Below are positions 1-11,051 of a stretch of 64,000 nucleotides of DNA, piece after piece (within the stretch, counting starts at the first letter, position 1; each line of letters opens with the position of its first letter). The position numbers and the translations under genes are program-made. Source of the stretch: Plantago ovata. Taxonomy: Eukaryota > Streptophyta > Magnoliopsida > Lamiales > Plantaginaceae. The notes under the pieces are model-generated. The model was not told the DNA's origin. It saw only the letters and a program-made list of their open reading frames with translations, and did not search any database. The stretch is taken from contig CM051457.1 of assembly GCA_028274465.1 (NCBI GenBank), positions 55,526,425 through 55,590,424 on the forward strand, written 5' to 3'.

Positions 1-140
1 TTCGCCTGGGGGGTCCAGAGCGCTGGGTGTCCGGATTCCGGATGAGGGGCGGTTCGCCTGGGGGGTCCAGAGCGCTGGGTGTCCGGATTCCGGATGAGGG
101 GCGGTTCGCCTGGGGGGTCCAGAGCGCTGGGTGTCCGGAT
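1..140 (+). repeat. 52-bp tandem repeat, about 2.7 copies
   Basis: Identical 52-bp units start at 1, 53 and 105. Each contains a CG-rich GGGGCGGTTCGCC core, a variant of the palindromic motif found throughout this element family. The homologous place in element C (around 19725-19860) holds similar CG-rich motifs but not this tandem array, so the array is probably a recent local expansion. The left edge of the window cuts it, so the true copy number is unknown. Confidence 0.9.
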
Positions 141-805
141 TTTCATCCGGAATCCGGACACCCTATTTTGTCCCATGTTCAAATTTATCGATCTTTTTAT
201 CCTTTTTATCACCCTTTTTGGTTTCTCACGAGTTTCATTGAGTAATACACGTTACAGGTACTCTTCCAGCTCTCACCCAATATCCACTTTCGACGTTCGG
301 GACGTACGACGAAGTTCAGGTTAGGGGGGGTTATCTCTGGGTATTCCAATGACTTATATTTCTCATTTAACCCCGTGAAAGCCTTTGTCTGCACGTTTAC
401 CGTTTTCTTAGGATTTAGTTTCTTCGTATGCATTCATCCTTAGTCCAGTTTTTGCATGATGTTGTGTGGAGTTTATTGCCAAATTTTTTGAACTTTTTTA
501 TTGTATAGACTAATTGTTTGTGACCATTGACCATACAATTCATCTCTATGGAATAGTTTGGGGTTTGTCTCGCTTGGCTTGTCATATTTGTATGTGCACT
601 AGTTAAACTTGATAGTCTCGACATCACTACGTGGTGTTTTCTCTACTGCGGTTCGCGAAGGCCTTATAAGATGTTGCATGTTAGAGTCTTTGGTTGTATT
701 CTCGTGTAATTATGTACGTAAGAGGCAACAAGTCTTCACCTTGCTTTTTGAGATTGCTAAATGCCTAGGAAGGAGGTAGAGTGAGGTGTGTGATCCTTTG
801 TTTGA

Positions 806-940
806 AACCTATTCTAAAGAATAGGTTTGGGGAGGGGGTTACTTTCTTTATGACTTGTTTTTCGTCTTTTTGAGTCATGTTGAGTTTGTTTTTATTTTTT
901 CTTGTGAGTTTGTGCTCCAACCTATTCTTTCGAATAGGTT
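806..940 (+). other. Paired 22-nt hairpins in Athila-like 3' noncoding region
   Basis: Two inverted repeats, 806-827 and 919-940, have stems AACCTATTC and GAATAGGTT with 4-nt loops TAAA and TTTC. Each is followed by TTGGGGAG, the core of the family's polypurine tract. The same pair recurs in A, B, C and F. Confidence 0.75.
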
Positions 941-1074
941 TGGGGAGGTCATTGTAGTGTTATTGTTATTTCCTTTCATTGTACTTCCATTGTGCTACTG
1001 CTGGCTGAAAAAAAAAAGAGAAAAAAGAGAAAAATCAGAAATTCCAGAATCTGGAAAAAGAAAAAAAGAAAGAA

Positions 1075-1756
1075 AAACTTGCTTACCGAAAAGTATTACA
1101 AGTTGTGTTTCTTTAGATAACTTGTTATAGCTGAAAAGTTATATTCAAGTGATCACATCCCAAACCTCTCTAACTGATAAACACCCTTTTCAGGCGTGAA
1201 ATTCCGGGGGAATTAATCAAGCATAGTGTTGCTGATTATAAGTCCCAAGTTTGGTGGAGAACAAGGTTACAGTTCTCTAGTTAGGTTGGAAACGAAGCAA
1301 GTGTGCTTTGGTTTCTGAAGAATCATTAGTGATAGGATTTGTAAGGAACCTCATATCTTATCATAGTGGATTCAGTCCTAGAAAGGACAAAGTGGATTAG
1401 TTGAGAGATTACGCCACTCTCAACTACCACTATAAAAGTGTTTGTGTGATTTACTTTACTGCATTTAGTTTTCAGCAAAGCATATCTATCTGTACACTGT
1501 CACTCTGCTCACTTGTTGAAACTATCACTTACTGTCAAAGCACTTATTGTACAAAGACTTCCGCACTCTATTTTAAGTATCAGTAAAACTCGTTACTGAA
1601 AAGTAACTAGTACTTGCTGAGAAAGTTAAGTATCAGCAAACTCATTACTGAAAAGTAATAAGCCCTTGTTGAGAAAGTTTTTAAACGACGAAAGTTTGAA
1701 AAGACTATTCATCCCCCCCCCCTCTAGTCTTTTCTTGTTGTTTAAAGGGACCAACA
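1075..1756 (+). repeat. Partial 5' LTR of Copia element D
   Basis: The sequence aligns by eye with the last part of the complete LTR of element E (45959-47576). It ends in GGGACCAACA directly before the primer site, the usual TG...CA terminus. Only the downstream part is present, because the left boundary is the junction with Athila-like sequence. Confidence 0.8.
1577..1678 (+). repeat. Two 53-bp direct repeats in the SIRE-type LTR
   Basis: Two degenerate units begin at 1577 and 1630. Each contains TACTGAAAAGTAA followed by a GAGAAAG block. The same pair is present in the LTR piece at 40228-40666 and in the LTR of E near 47420-47520, so it is an inherited part of the LTR. Confidence 0.7.
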
Positions 1757-1758
1757 AG

Positions 1759-1770
1759 TGGTATCAGAGC
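1759..1770 (+). other. Primer binding site of element D
   Basis: TGGTATCAGAGC lies 2 bp after the LTR end. This is the classic plant Copia primer site complementary to the 3' end of initiator methionine tRNA. Confidence 0.85.
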
Positions 1771-1868
1771 TGGAGGTTCTTTAACCTTCAACACTGAACC
1801 TAGATCCCCTTAGGTGCTTTCCGTAAATCACTCTCACTTGATCAGTTTGGTAGTCTTTTGCTGACAGG

Positions 1869-3550
1869 ATGTCTTTAGGAGACGCTCCCTTGCTGAAGCT
1901 GGAAAACTATGAAAAATGGCGAAACAACATGATGATGAGATGGTTACTATCATAAATGATGGACCTATCAAAATCACTAAACCTGAGAGAAGTTTTCCTT
2001 ATAAAACCCCAGAAGCTGGAAAGGAAACTATCTTAGGTGAACCAGTTGATAATGTCGTTCCAAAACCAAGAGATGAATGGACTTCCGACGAAGCCAAGAG
2101 ATTCCGTCTTGATGGCCAAGCAAGAAACATCATCATTCGATCAACTCCGGATACTATACAGTGCAAACTGTGGGGTGCCAAAACTGCTAAGGAAGCTTGG
2201 AAAATGGTTCAAGATCTTTGTGCTGGATCTGACAAAACCAAGGAAAACAAACTCGAAGTGCTGAAGTTAAAGTTCCAGAACTTTAAACAAGGTACAAATG
2301 AGTCACTGGAAGACTTGGACTTCAGATTCACAACTCTAGTTAGTGAGATGGCTTCCTTGGGAGTTGGAAATCTTTACTCAGATTCTGAGAAGCTGAAAAC
2401 CATTATCAGTAGTCTGAACCAAGAATGGATCCACACTCAGAATTTCTACTACAATCAAGGAATGCCAAACATCACACCTACAGAGTTGTTCTCTCATCTT
2501 GCTACTGTCAACTATGAGACAAAGCAAAGAGAAAATGTGTTTACTGAAAAATCACAAAACATTGCTCTTGCTGCAAAGCCGTCATCTTCTGAAAAGAAGA
2601 ATGATAAAGAACCCGCTGATGAAAATGCTTTAGTTGTTAAAAACATGAAGAAATTCATCAGTAAGGAACTTGAAAGGAGAAAAGCAAAAGAGAAGCTGAA
2701 AAAGCATCTTGGTAACAACTACCATAAATACAAGAATGAGGCTAGCTCGCTGAACAAGCAGGCTCAGCAAGCAAATTCCTCTAAAGAACCAGCAGTTGGA
2801 AATGATCTCTGCTTTTACTGCAAAAAACCTGGACACTTCAAAGCAAGTTGTCCTTTGCTGAAAGGTAAATCTGCTGAAAAAAAGAAAAAGTTCAAAAGGG
2901 CTTTTATTGTTGAAGAAAATAAGAAGCTTCAAGCAAAAATCGATGAGTTGTGCATTGATACCAGCTCCGAAGACAGTGAGGAAGAAAGCTCGGACACTGA
3001 AGATGAAGAAGCCACTCTTGACGTAGAGATTGGCAAGGAAGTTTGTGGAATAGCTATGGAAGCTTATCCAGATGTGTCAAACTACAAATTCTGCCTCATG
3101 GCCGGTCAGGTAAACAGTCCTACCTCTGACTCTGACTCAGAAAGTGAAGATGAGATTGACCTTGACAAAATTCAAGGAGAAATCGAAAGATTTGAGAAAA
3201 CTCTGAGCAAACAGCAAGAGAAACTACACAATGCTGAGACTCTGACCAAGCAGACTACTAAAAAGTACGTATTGCTGAAGGAAGAGACAGAAAAGAAAGA
3301 TGCTGAAATATTGCATCTCAAGAAGTTGATTGCTGAAGCTATAGAGAAGAATTCTCAGATGGCAATAGAATTGGAAGAATATCAGTCCTCAATTCTAAAG
3401 TTACTTGCTGAAATACAAGAAATGAAAAAGATGAAAATCAATTTCAAATCTTATGCTGATGTAAGTAATACGCTGACTGAACTAAACTCTTATCTGAGAG
3501 ATCCATCTCAGAAAGAAGGTTTAGGTGCAACGTATGAAGGTGATTGACGT
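1869..3550 (+). pseudogene. gag region of Copia element D
   Basis: Gag is the structural nucleocapsid protein of the element. The region starts at the ATG followed by a PLLKLENYEKW motif, which is also present in element E. It contains the Copia gag core (LDGQARNIIIRST, then a KFQNFKQG stretch) and a CX2CX4HX4C zinc knuckle, CFYCKKPGHFKASC, at 2809-2850. An acidic Ser/Asp/Glu-rich segment follows and then a Lys/Glu-rich coiled-coil-like tail. It is a fossil that stays open over a long part. Confidence 0.8.
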
Positions 3551-5217
3551 AATAATCTTGAGTAAAGACAAATCACCAATTACCTTTGTACGTGCAATTG
3601 ATAGTGGTCAACCAGAACTCTATCAGATTGGTCAATCTAAGGTTGGTGAAAAATGCAATCAAGTACCTACGACCGTAAAGCCCGCTGTTGCTACTCAAAG
3701 TAACAAGACATTAAAAGGAAAATAGGTTGCCGAAAAGCAAACTGTAAAGAAAAAGGATGTTGTAAAGCATTCCGCCAAACAAGTTGCTGAAAAGCAATTT
3801 GTTAAGTCAAAAGGCAAGATTACTAAAAGTAATCAGAAGATCTTTGCTGACAAACCTGAATCAAGGTTGCTGAGACAAAAGCTTAGCATTCTCCGAAAAT
3901 TGGACTCGGTTTCAAAACCAAGCAAAGTCAACTTTTTCATGAGTATAAGCAAAGTCAGCAAAGATACTTCAAAGAGATGAACAAAACCAAGCCTAAGAGT
4001 TCTGACAAGACTCAAAATGCTAGGGCTAGAAGGAACCTTGCTAGAAAAGAACTTACTGAAAAGTATGTTCAGCAAAAAGGTCAACCGAGCAAGACACCAC
4101 ATCAGAAAGTGGATTTGATCAGCACGAATCAAAAGTCGTTTGGCTCAAAACCTCCTAGTTCCTCAGCAAGTAGAAAACAAGTCAAAGTTGAAAAACTTAA
4201 GACTTGGGTTTCCAATGGATGCATTCTTGAACATGTTAATGGACATCAAATATTGGATAATTAACTTGTTTTCTCTTGATTGTGCAGACTTCAGCCACGG
4301 AGACAAACGATGCAATCTGACACTTTGACAGTGGTTGTGGAAAGCAAATGACGGGCAACAAGAATAACCTTATAAACTATAGACGGTGGTCTAAAGGTCC
4401 AACAATAAGGTTTGCTGGTGGAGGCTCTGGTTCTACAAAAGGTTATGGTGACGTGAAGTTAGGATGCATTACCATTTTGGGAGTTCTTTATGTCAAAAAT
4501 CGTAAGTTTAACCTTTTCAACATGAGTCAATTTGCTGATAAAGGATACTTCATCAAAATCAAAAGTGATGAATGTAAACTTATAGACTTTGAGACAAAGA
4601 AGGTTATTATGGTTGCTAGAAGATCAGGAGGCTTGTACACTGTAGATTGGTCTTCAGCAATCGTTGAAAAATGCTTTGTCTCAGATCACGATTGCTTTGC
4701 TGAAAAAGCATGGTTATGGCATAAACGAACAAGTCACCTAAACTTCAAGACGCTGAATAAGCTGTCTAAAAAGGCACTTGTAGTTGGATTACCTAAGGTT
4801 ACTTTCAAGAAGGATGGTGTTTGCAATGCATGTCAGCGAGGAAACCAAATCTTCTTTTAAGAGCAAGGCAGTACCGTCAACTACAAAACCTTTACAAGTC
4901 TTGCACATGGACTTGTTTGAATCTTCTTCAACAAGCTATGCTGGTAAGTAGTATGGTTTGGTGGTGGTAGATGACTATTCAAGATTCACTTGGGTAGTAT
5001 TTATCAAACACAAGTCTGAAACAAGGACTGAATTACCTAACTTGCTGAATAAGATTGAAGTCATGAAAGATGACAAGGTAAAAGTCATAAGAACAGACCA
5101 TGGTACTGAGTTTGTAAACCAGTACATAACTGAGTATTGCACTTCAAAAGGCATACAACATCAGTTATCCTCAGTAAGGACACCACAACAAAACGGTGTT
5201 GCTGAAAGGAAGAATCG
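3551..5217 (+). pseudogene. Protease and N-terminal integrase region of Copia element D
   Basis: A Lys/Ser-rich linker (about 3550-4200) leads to a Copia-type protease region near 4200-4450, with a DSGCGKQMTG-like motif. The GAG-pre-integrase domain follows near 4700-4860 (WLWHKRTSHLNFKTLNKLS), then the start of the integrase core (VVVDDYSRFTWVVF, TDHGTEFVNQY, TPQQNGVAERKN). The region is broken with several breaks and is cut at its end by insertion of element B. Confidence 0.8.
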
Positions 5218-6210
5218 TGATGAACGAGATTGTCAAACTCAATTAATCAAATAAATTTGTTTTTAGTCTAAGACAACTCACAACTACAACGAAAACCAAG
5301 GCACGTAGTGTAGAAGTAAGATAACCTCGAGTGTTGATCTCTAACGACTATAACTAGCTTTATCTAATTTAACATAAACTATAAATCAGGAATCAAGCAA
5401 AGCACAAATTTTTCTTATCAATATAACGGAAGTTAGTGATAGTATGATCATTCAAAGCAACGGGTAATAATCATGCATGAAGTACTTGAAGTTTGTATAG
5501 AAATCTATGATCGTGAATTTTCCTATGTGTTCCTTTCAATTCAACACTACGAAGATAGATGGCTTAGATAGATCAAAGAAATAAAACAATAAATCAAGTC
5601 TTAAACGCGCGAAGCCACTCATGCATAATTAAGAACCCTAGCTAAGAAATCACATACTATCACCAACGATAGATTTAGCTATTTATAGATAAATTACAAT
5701 CAACAAGAATCAAAGCAAGATTGAATGAAAACATGTTGAATGAAATAAATAAAAGCAGAAATATCGTGAGATACAAGTTACCAACGAAGGTTGTCAATCT
5801 GCGATGAATTGCTAACTCACAAGCAAGAATAGAGAATCAAAGATGTCCAATCTCTATGCTGAAGCTTCAAAATCAATAAGAAAAAGAGTCTTCTATGCTA
5901 ATAATTCCCAGAACAGGCTCTGGAGAATTTGTCTCTCAAAATAAGGTGAAAATGTATGAAAAACGTAGAAAATAGGCGAAACTATATATAGGCTACGAAT
6001 CCTCCAGGGCGAACCGCCCCCGGTGCCAGGCGAATCGCCCGGCGTCACAGGCGAACCGCACGGGACCGGCAGAGTCGGTGGACAGCGAGTTTTTGAGTTG
6101 GTTTTCTTTTTGGACTCGATTTTGCCTTGTAGTGACCTTTAAGCATTGAAACTCGTCCCCTAGGCCTCAAATCTCATCCAGAACCTTCTAGATACACCAC
6201 GAATGTCCTC

Positions 6211-7466
6211 TGATGAATGTGTATTTTACACTTTCATTTGAGTCTTTTTCACCTATTTTAGCTATCCTCTATCTTAATTTAGCTATATTTTAGTGCATTT
6301 TATTAGAATAGTGCCACGTTTCCCTTTAGTTTTTATTTTACTGGTTTTGGTTGAAAAACGAGGTTTTCCGGGCAATTATTTGAAGTAGACAAGGAATTGG
6401 TGTTCCAGAAGCCTAACTGGAGTATCTGAAAGATTCCGGATAGGATTTGAAGTCTAGGGGTCGAGTCTGAAGGCTAAAAGGTCACTAGAAGGCAAAAACC
6501 GAGTCCGAAAAGGGGAAGAAATCCAAAAACGCGTCGAAAATGCGTAAAGGGCCGAAATTTACTCCCGGGCGAGTCGCCCGGGACGTGGGACGAATCACCC
6601 CACACCAGGCGAATCGCCCAGTGTGTGGGCCCTTCGCCCCACATAATTCGAACACCTATAGATATGAGCTCAGTTTTCTCCGTTTTTCATACTTTTCCAG
6701 ACCTTTTCTCTCACCTTTCTCAGTAGTTTTAGGTAGGAATTTCCCAGAGCCTGTTCTGGGGGTTCTTAGCTTAGGAGATACTTTTTTTTAGCAATTTGGA
6801 GCTTGTAAGATCGCGATTCTTCGGAGATTGACAACCTTCGGTAACATTGTATCTTACAATTTTTCTATTTATATATCTTTCATCATGTTTTCATTCATTC
6901 GTGGTATGATTTCTGTTGATTGCATGACAACTATGAGTAGCTAAACTTCTCGTTGGTGATAGTATGTGATTTCTTAGCGAAGGGTTGATAATTATGCTAA
7001 TGGCTATATCGCGCATTATACCTAGAGTTATTGCTTTATTTCTTTGATCTATCTAAATCTCTATCTTCGTAGTGTTGAATAATTACGGAACACACTGGAC
7101 AATTCATTGATCCTTTGATCTATCTAGATCTCTATCTTCGTAGTGTTGAATTATACAACTGGTCAATTCATTGATCAAAGATCTCCATGCAAAACTGGGG
7201 AATTTATGCATGATTATTGACCTGCTATGCTTTGAATGACCATACTATCACCAATCTCTGTTATCTGTTAAGAAAAACCTTTGCTAAGACGTCTGCTGTT
7301 TTTATATTCTTAAGTTAGATTAGATAAAGCTAGTTATAGTCCTTAGAGATCGACACTCGAGGTTATTCTACTGCTACACTACGGTTTTCGTTGTAGTTGT
7401 GAATTGCCTTTGGCTAAATACAAATTTATTTGATTAGTTGGAACCCGACAATCTAAACGTTCATCA
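6211..7466 (+). repeat. 5' LTR of element A
   Basis: The LTR is 1256 bp, starts TGATGAATGTG and ends CGTTCATCA. A CG-rich palindrome cluster (about 6568-6650) lies just upstream of a TATA-like stretch near 6655. It matches the LTR at 11052-12288. Confidence 0.92.
6568..6650 (+). promoter_or_regulatory. Palindrome cluster upstream of the TATA-like box in an Athila-like LTR
   Basis: The motif GGCGAATCGCC and close variants recur several times within about 80 bp, ending about 10 bp before the TATA-like stretch. Equivalent clusters sit at 11393-11475 (A 3' LTR), 6005-6080 and 24895-24965 (B), 17335-17385 and 21795-21890 (C), 30240-30325 (F) and 43263-43318 (J). The position suggests a promoter or enhancer element; that role is an inference. 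Confidence 0.55.
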
Positions 7467-7469
7467 AAT

Positions 7470-7487
7470 TGGCGCCGTTGCCGGGGA
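7470..7487 (+). other. Primer binding site of element A
   Basis: TGGCGCCGTTGCCGGG lies 3 bp after the LTR end. It is complementary to the 3' end of plant tRNA-Asp, as in the Athila lineage. The same site follows the LTRs of B (minus strand, about 24095-24112), C and F. Confidence 0.85.
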
Positions 7488-7607
7488 CTATACTCCTTTT
7501 TTCTGTTTAATTTTTTTATATTTTCAGCATTCAATTCCTAGTTTTAGTTGTTTTAATTTTTTCTCTCTGATACTCCTTTCCTAGCTTGTCACAGATATTC
7601 AGGTCTT

Positions 7608-9383
7608 GTGATGGCTCGCCCACTTTTGAAATCATGGGTTCAACCCAACAAAGCACTGATAAGAGGTCCGACTATTGTTCTTTCTGCTGCAACTCGAGAT
7701 TTGGAAATCAAAAGTTGCATGTTCCAGCAACTCCCGAGGTTCTATGGGTTGGCTAGGGAAGATGTTATGGGATACCTGAATGATATTGACGATTTTATCA
7801 ACAATCTTCCAAGGCCCGGAGCAGGGATAACGGACGATGAGCTGAGGATGAAGGTTTTTGCTATGGGGCTTGGTGATAAAGCCAAGGTATGGTTAGGCTC
7901 TCTGGAAGCCGGATCACTAGACACCTGGGACAAGGTGTATTCTGCTTTTATGGAGAAATACTTTCCTCACACATTGACTACCACGCTTAAGGCGCAAATC
8001 ACTGGATTCAAACAGGACTATGATGAGACCATCTACACCACTTTCGAGAGGTTCAAGGACCTCATGCACAAGTGTCCACACCATGGTTTTGAGCTTCCAG
8101 ATCTTGTCCAACACTTCTACAATGGACTCACATATGAGAGTCAACAGGTGGTGGATTTCCAATGCCGTGGTACTATCTGGGAAGAGACCGCCGAGGATGT
8201 GTGGGCGTGTTTCGAAAGGCTTGCTAAAGGATCTCAGTCCAAGGATCCAAGAGCAATGGTTAGGAGGCGTGGACCTGAGGCTCCACCAAACCAGGAGATC
8301 CCAATGCATGAAGTGAATGGTGTGAGTGGCGATAGGTTCGAAGGTTTCGCCAATCAGATGAGGCAAGCTCTAAGTGGCCTAATCAGAACATCTCTCTCCA
8401 ACGAGGTATGTAGGGTGTGCAAGAATTATGGGCATGGGGCTCATATGTGTAGATCAGATCTAGCACGAGAAGATGTTCACTGGGGAAACCGTAGTAATCC
8501 TACCCCTAAGGTCGAAGCATCTACATCCATGTCAGCAACTCTCTTGGATAATTTACAGAAATTGGTGGATTTCACCCAAGTGTTTTTGAAGAGATACGAG
8601 GAGGATTCGGCAAAGATCAATGCTCGTCTGGATCAATTGGAAGCTAGAGCTAGTAGAGAGCAAGGGAAATTACATAGCAGCACTGAGAGGTCCATGTCGA
8701 TCAACTTGGTAGGAGATCTTCCAGTGGAAATCACCATTAAGCAAGTTGCTACGTGCGAGTGTGGTGCAAAAGACGAGCCTCCATTGACCAAGGAGGAAGA
8801 TAAAGATCTGGGACTCAACGTAAGTAATGAAGGACCTAAGGATCCTGAACCAATTCCTGATAGCTTTGATGTTAAGGTTGGGATTGGTAGTCTCGATGAC
8901 GTCCGTGCTACACTAGATACAGGATCTTACTCGAATGTGCTACCCATGAATGTGTTTGAGAAGAGTGGCCTTGGAGGACTTTCGAAGCATAAGGCCATTG
9001 TGCAACTAGCGGATGGATCATTTGTGAGACCCGAAGGCGTTGTGAAGAACGTATTGGTTAAGATTGGTGAAGCATCTGTGTACACCAATTTCGTAGTTAT
9101 GTCGGCGTCTACACCTGGGATGGGGGATGTTGTTCTCTTGGGGCGAACGTTCTTGACTAAACTACGTTCCGTGATAGACATCTACCGAAGGACTTGCACC
9201 ATTGAGGTGGATGGCAAGCGACATGTGTTGCGAGCCATATCTGATCCACCTGATCAGTTCAATGCTTCTCACACTGTTAACTACTGTGGTCTTGCTGTCT
9301 ATGTTCATTCTTATTCACAGGTTCGTGGCATGAGGAGAAGATCCACAAAGGGGAAGTCTAGTACCCTCAAGATTAAGAGCTAG
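7608..9383 (+). CDS. gag-protease polyprotein of element A
   Basis: A 591-codon open frame. Residues about 35-190 are an Athila-type gag core: FYGLAREDV, then KVFAMGLGDKAKVWLGSL, the FMEKYFPHT motif and KCPHHGFELPDLVQHFYNGL. A CX2CX4HX4C zinc knuckle (CRVCKNYGHGAHMC) begins near residue 268, followed by a charged helical segment. The aspartic protease region begins with LDTGSYSNVLP, catalytic Asp near residue 437, and ends in the VVLLGRTFLTKLRSVIDI block expected of retropepsins. The frame ends in a basic tail. It would assemble particles and cut Gag. No RT follows, unlike full Athila elements. As an element-borne frame it looks open throughout. Confidence 0.85.
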   Translation: MMARPLLKSWVQPNKALIRGPTIVLSAATRDLEIKSCMFQQLPRFYGLAREDVMGYLNDIDDFINNLPRPGAGITDDELRMKVFAMGLGDKAKVWLGSLEAGSLDTWDKVYSAFMEKYFPHTLTTTLKAQITGFKQDYDETIYTTFERFKDLMHKCPHHGFELPDLVQHFYNGLTYESQQVVDFQCRGTIWEETAEDVWACFERLAKGSQSKDPRAMVRRRGPEAPPNQEIPMHEVNGVSGDRFEGFANQMRQALSGLIRTSLSNEVCRVCKNYGHGAHMCRSDLAREDVHWGNRSNPTPKVEASTSMSATLLDNLQKLVDFTQVFLKRYEEDSAKINARLDQLEARASREQGKLHSSTERSMSINLVGDLPVEITIKQVATCECGAKDEPPLTKEEDKDLGLNVSNEGPKDPEPIPDSFDVKVGIGSLDDVRATLDTGSYSNVLPMNVFEKSGLGGLSKHKAIVQLADGSFVRPEGVVKNVLVKIGEASVYTNFVVMSASTPGMGDVVLLGRTFLTKLRSVIDIYRRTCTIEVDGKRHVLRAISDPPDQFNASHTVNYCGLAVYVHSYSQVRGMRRRSTKGKSSTLKIKS

Positions 9384-11051
9384 GCGCAAGAAGGAGTCGA
9401 GACAAAGACTATAAACAATGGCGCTATCCTGGAGGCAACCCGGAATTTTTATCGCTTTCTTGCATTGCATGCATATCATTGTGTTTTATTTTATGTTTTA
9501 GTATGTTTTTGGTTTCTCACGAGTTTCCTTGAGTACTATAGGTTGCAGGTACAAGTTTAGCTCTCACCTTAAATCCACTTTCGACGTTCGGGACGAGCGA
9601 CGACGTTCAGGTTTGGGGGGAGGTTATCGCTGGTTATCTCTATACTTGTCTTGCTTATGATTACTCGTGAAACCTTTTGTTTGCATTTGCATGTGCACGT
9701 TTACCGCTTTCTTAGTATTTAGTTGCATACACTACATTCATCCTAGGATAGTCTTGCATGTTTTATATGGAGTTTATTGCCAAATTTTTTGAACTTTTTT
9801 ATTGGGAAGATCAACTAATTATGCCATTAATCATATGCTTCATCTCTATGAATTTGTTTGAGGTTTTTCTCGCTTGGCTTGTCACATTTATGTATTGCAC
9901 TTAGTTAAGCTCGGTAGTCTCGACATCACTTAGTGGTGTTTTCTCTACTGCGGTTCACGAAGGCCTTTATAATAAGATGATGCATGTTAGGGTCTTATGG
10001 TTGTTTTCCCGAGTAATTATGTACCTAAGAGGCAACAAGTCTTCACCATGCTTTGAGATTACTAAATGCCTAGGAAGGAGGTAGTGTGAGATTGTGTGAT
10101 CGTTTGTTTGCAACCTATTCTTTCGAATAGGTTTGGGGAGGGGGTTACACCATCATTAGACTTGTTTTTCGTTTTCAATTTTTTGTGTTGTCAGTTTATT
10201 TTTCCTTTTTCGTAAATTTTGTACTCCAACCTATTCTTTCGAATAGGTTTGGGGAAGTCGTTTGTGAGTCATTTTATTTCTTTTTCGTTGTGCTACTGCT
10301 GGCTAAAAAAATCGAAAACAAGAAAAAAAAAAAAAGAAAAAAATTCCAGAAAAAAAGAAAAAGAAACTGGAAAAGAAAAAAAAATAAAAAGAAGGAAAAA
10401 AAGTAAAGACCCCAAAAAAGCAAAGAAGGGTCCAAAAAAGAGAAAGCTCAAAAGCAGTTTAGCAAAGTGTTGTGTCTCATTTCCCAATTCTTGTAATGTT
10501 CGTAATCGTGTTGTAATTTTTTGTCTTTTATTTTTGAGTGTCATCTGTTCTAGACCACCCTCGTCCTGCCATTCAGGAAGTGGTGAATAGCTTAAGGCTT
10601 TGCTTGAGAGATGGGTAGAATAGGGGAGTGTTATCTTTTATAGGGAACCCTCCTTCGTTTGATGAGAGCCAGTATTGGTTCGACATCTTTGAGGAAAAGT
10701 CTTAACTTGGTGAACAGTAGTAATCCTCAGTTTAAAAGGCACGGGACAACCATTCGTATCTTAACATGTTTCATTACGTCGTCACTGACTAGGTCTAGGT
10801 AGAGAATGTTACGAGAGACTATCTTTTCTTGACATAAGTGCTTATGTGAGTGTGTATGAGTCAATCGAGGCACTCTTCAACCAATATTCATGTTTTGATT
10901 TATATGGTTCTTGTTCATATGTTTTTTGATAGATTCAGTAGATTTGTTCATTTCATTTGGCATGAGACTCCATTTTTTGTGTTGCATTGTTTTTTGCATT
11001 AGAGTTTAGCTTAGTTGCTTGAGGACAAGCAAAGGTTCGGTTTGGGGAGTT
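9384..11051 (+). other. 3' noncoding region and polypurine tract of element A
   Basis: There is no gene in this 1.67-kb stretch. It holds the family's conserved CGACGTTCGGGACG block, two hairpins (10112-10133 and 10228-10249), an A/G-rich tract (about 10305-10450) and a long conserved tail. The tail ends in the polypurine tract GGTTCGGTTTGGGGAGT directly before the 3' LTR. Lysine-rich frames over the A/G tract are composition artefacts. Confidence 0.8.

Larger units (their letters stand above)
1..1075 (+). mobile_element. Athila-like Ty3/gypsy element, 3' noncoding fragment
   Basis: This stretch matches, block by block, the 3' noncoding region of elements A and C in this window. It has a CG-rich palindrome-type repeat at the left edge, then the TTTCTCACGAGTTTC block, the CGACGTTCGGGACG block, two AACCTATTC hairpins and an A/G-rich tract. 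No protein domain is visible. The element enters from outside the window. At about 1075 it stops abruptly and SIRE-type Copia LTR sequence begins at a point inside that LTR, so the boundary is a rearrangement rather than a simple insertion end. It is a broken fossil fragment. Confidence 0.8.

Noticed and set aside
27-324. Gly/Arg-rich reading frames over the left-edge repeat
   Set aside because: They are translations of the 52-bp tandem repeat, have no domain, and lie in the noncoding region of an Athila-like element.
10185-10590. Lysine-rich frames (also near 855-1130, 20602-20826 and on the opposite strand)
   Set aside because: They arise from the A/G-rich tract in the 3' noncoding region and differ between copies; no conserved protein.
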